Position numbers and translations under genes: made by a program. Below the pieces are notes generated by a model, which saw only the letters and a program-made list of their open reading frames with translations, was not told where the DNA came from and did not search any database. A stretch of DNA of 5,528 nucleotides from Thermoanaerobaculaceae bacterium (GTDB lineage Bacteria > Acidobacteriota > Thermoanaerobaculia > Thermoanaerobaculales > Thermoanaerobaculaceae). Position 1 is the stretch's first letter; each line of letters starts with the position of its first letter. Positions 5,073 through 5,528 of the stretch are shown here, piece by piece. The stretch covers positions 1-5,528 of the forward strand of contig JALHTD010000390.1 of NCBI GenBank assembly GCA_022865555.1, read 5' to 3'.

Positions 5073-5528
5073 CGGCGCACCGCCGACGGACCGCCGGTGG
5101 CTCCGGCCACGGGCAGCTCGACGTGAACCACCGCCCCTTCGCCGGGCCCGTTCTCCGCCCAGACCCGGCCGCCGTGGGCGTCGGCGAGCGTGCGCGCGAT
5201 CGACAGGCCCAGGCCCATGCCGTTGCTCTTGGTGGTGAAAAACGCATCGAACAACCGGTGGAGGTGCTCGGGTGCGATGCCGTGACCCCGGTCGCGCACG
5301 GCGACGTCGACGCCGCCTGCAGCACTCTCCACGGACACGACGACGGTGCGCCGCTCCTCGGGCAGGTCGGCAACCGCGTCCATCGCGTTGAGGACCAGAT
5401 TGATGAGCACCTGCTGGATCTGGATCCGATCACCGACCACCGCGATCGGCCCAGTCGCGGGCCGTATCGCGAGGGTCAGCTCCCTTCGCCGTGCCTCGGC
5501 CCCCAACATCGACTCGATCTCGCGAACG
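5069..5528 (-). CDS. Sensor histidine kinase, C-terminal catalytic domain (5' part outside the window)
   Basis: The last 152 codons of a histidine kinase enter from the window edge and end at TGA 5071-5069. The fragment is the HATPase_c domain, which binds ATP and phosphorylates the missing dimerisation-domain His. Counting from the first full codon here, the N box is QQVLINLVLNAMDA with Asn43 and Asn47, the G1 box is DRGHG (79-83), the F box is LFDAFFTTK (92-100) and the G2 box is GMGLGL (103-108). The spacing and the FTTK/GMGLGLSIA wording are typical of FixL-like kinases (HPK4-like), which often carry N-terminal PAS sensors; the sensor part cannot be seen. Its stop codon overlaps the start of the response regulator gene by four bases, so the two form a pair. 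The short C-terminal tail (VAGATGGPSAVRR) after the domain is unremarkable. Confidence 0.93.
   Translation of the reverse strand, partial: VREIESMLGAEARRRELTLAIRPATGPIAVVGDRIQIQQVLINLVLNAMDAVADLPEERRTVVVSVESAAGGVDVAVRDRGHGIAPEHLHRLFDAFFTTKSNGMGLGLSIARTLADAHGGRVWAENGPGEGAVVHVELPVAGATGGPSAVRR

Overview
The window is GC-rich DNA, and every gene I can support is on the minus strand, so transcription runs from position 5528 towards 1. The translated reading frames use a strongly GC-biased third position. The genes have clear Shine-Dalgarno sequences, Sec signal peptides and a histidine kinase/FixJ-type pair. This fits a Gram-negative, probably aerobic environmental bacterium (a proteobacterium, acidobacterium or similar); the sequence alone does not settle the phylum.

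Layout in transcription order: (1) 5528-5069, the C-terminal ATP-binding half of a sensor histidine kinase, cut by the window edge. (2) 5072-4452, a FixJ/NarL-type response regulator (receiver plus LuxR-type helix-turn-helix) joined to the kinase by a 4-base ATGA overlap. (3) 4451-4225, a 227-base gap with no credible gene but with short octamer repeats and inverted repeats. (4) 4224-3841, a stand-alone CheY-like receiver. (5) 3787-2180, a secreted type I sulfatase that most likely starts at TTG behind a very strong ribosome binding site. (6) 2179-1910, a 270-base gap holding a strong hairpin, a possible 32-codon leader ORF and a 14-base palindrome. (7) 1909-293, a second secreted sulfatase, paralogous to the first. 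(8) 292-188, a 105-base gap with a strong hairpin capped by a UNCG tetraloop. (9) 187-1, the signal peptide and N-terminus of a secreted HAD-type hydrolase, cut by the window edge.

Taken together, this looks like a signalling cassette (kinase, DNA-binding regulator, lone receiver) placed directly upstream of three exported hydrolases: two formylglycine-type sulfatases and one predicted phosphatase-like protein. A reasonable inference is regulated extracytoplasmic hydrolysis of sulfate (or related) esters for nutrient scavenging, with the two-component genes as candidate regulators. Neither the substrate nor the regulatory link can be read from the sequence. The formylglycine-generating enzyme that both sulfatases need is not in this window. 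The individual families are known; the less ordinary points are the lone receiver beside the sulfatase genes, the TTG start, the hairpins after both sulfatase genes, and the leader ORF/palindrome before the second one.
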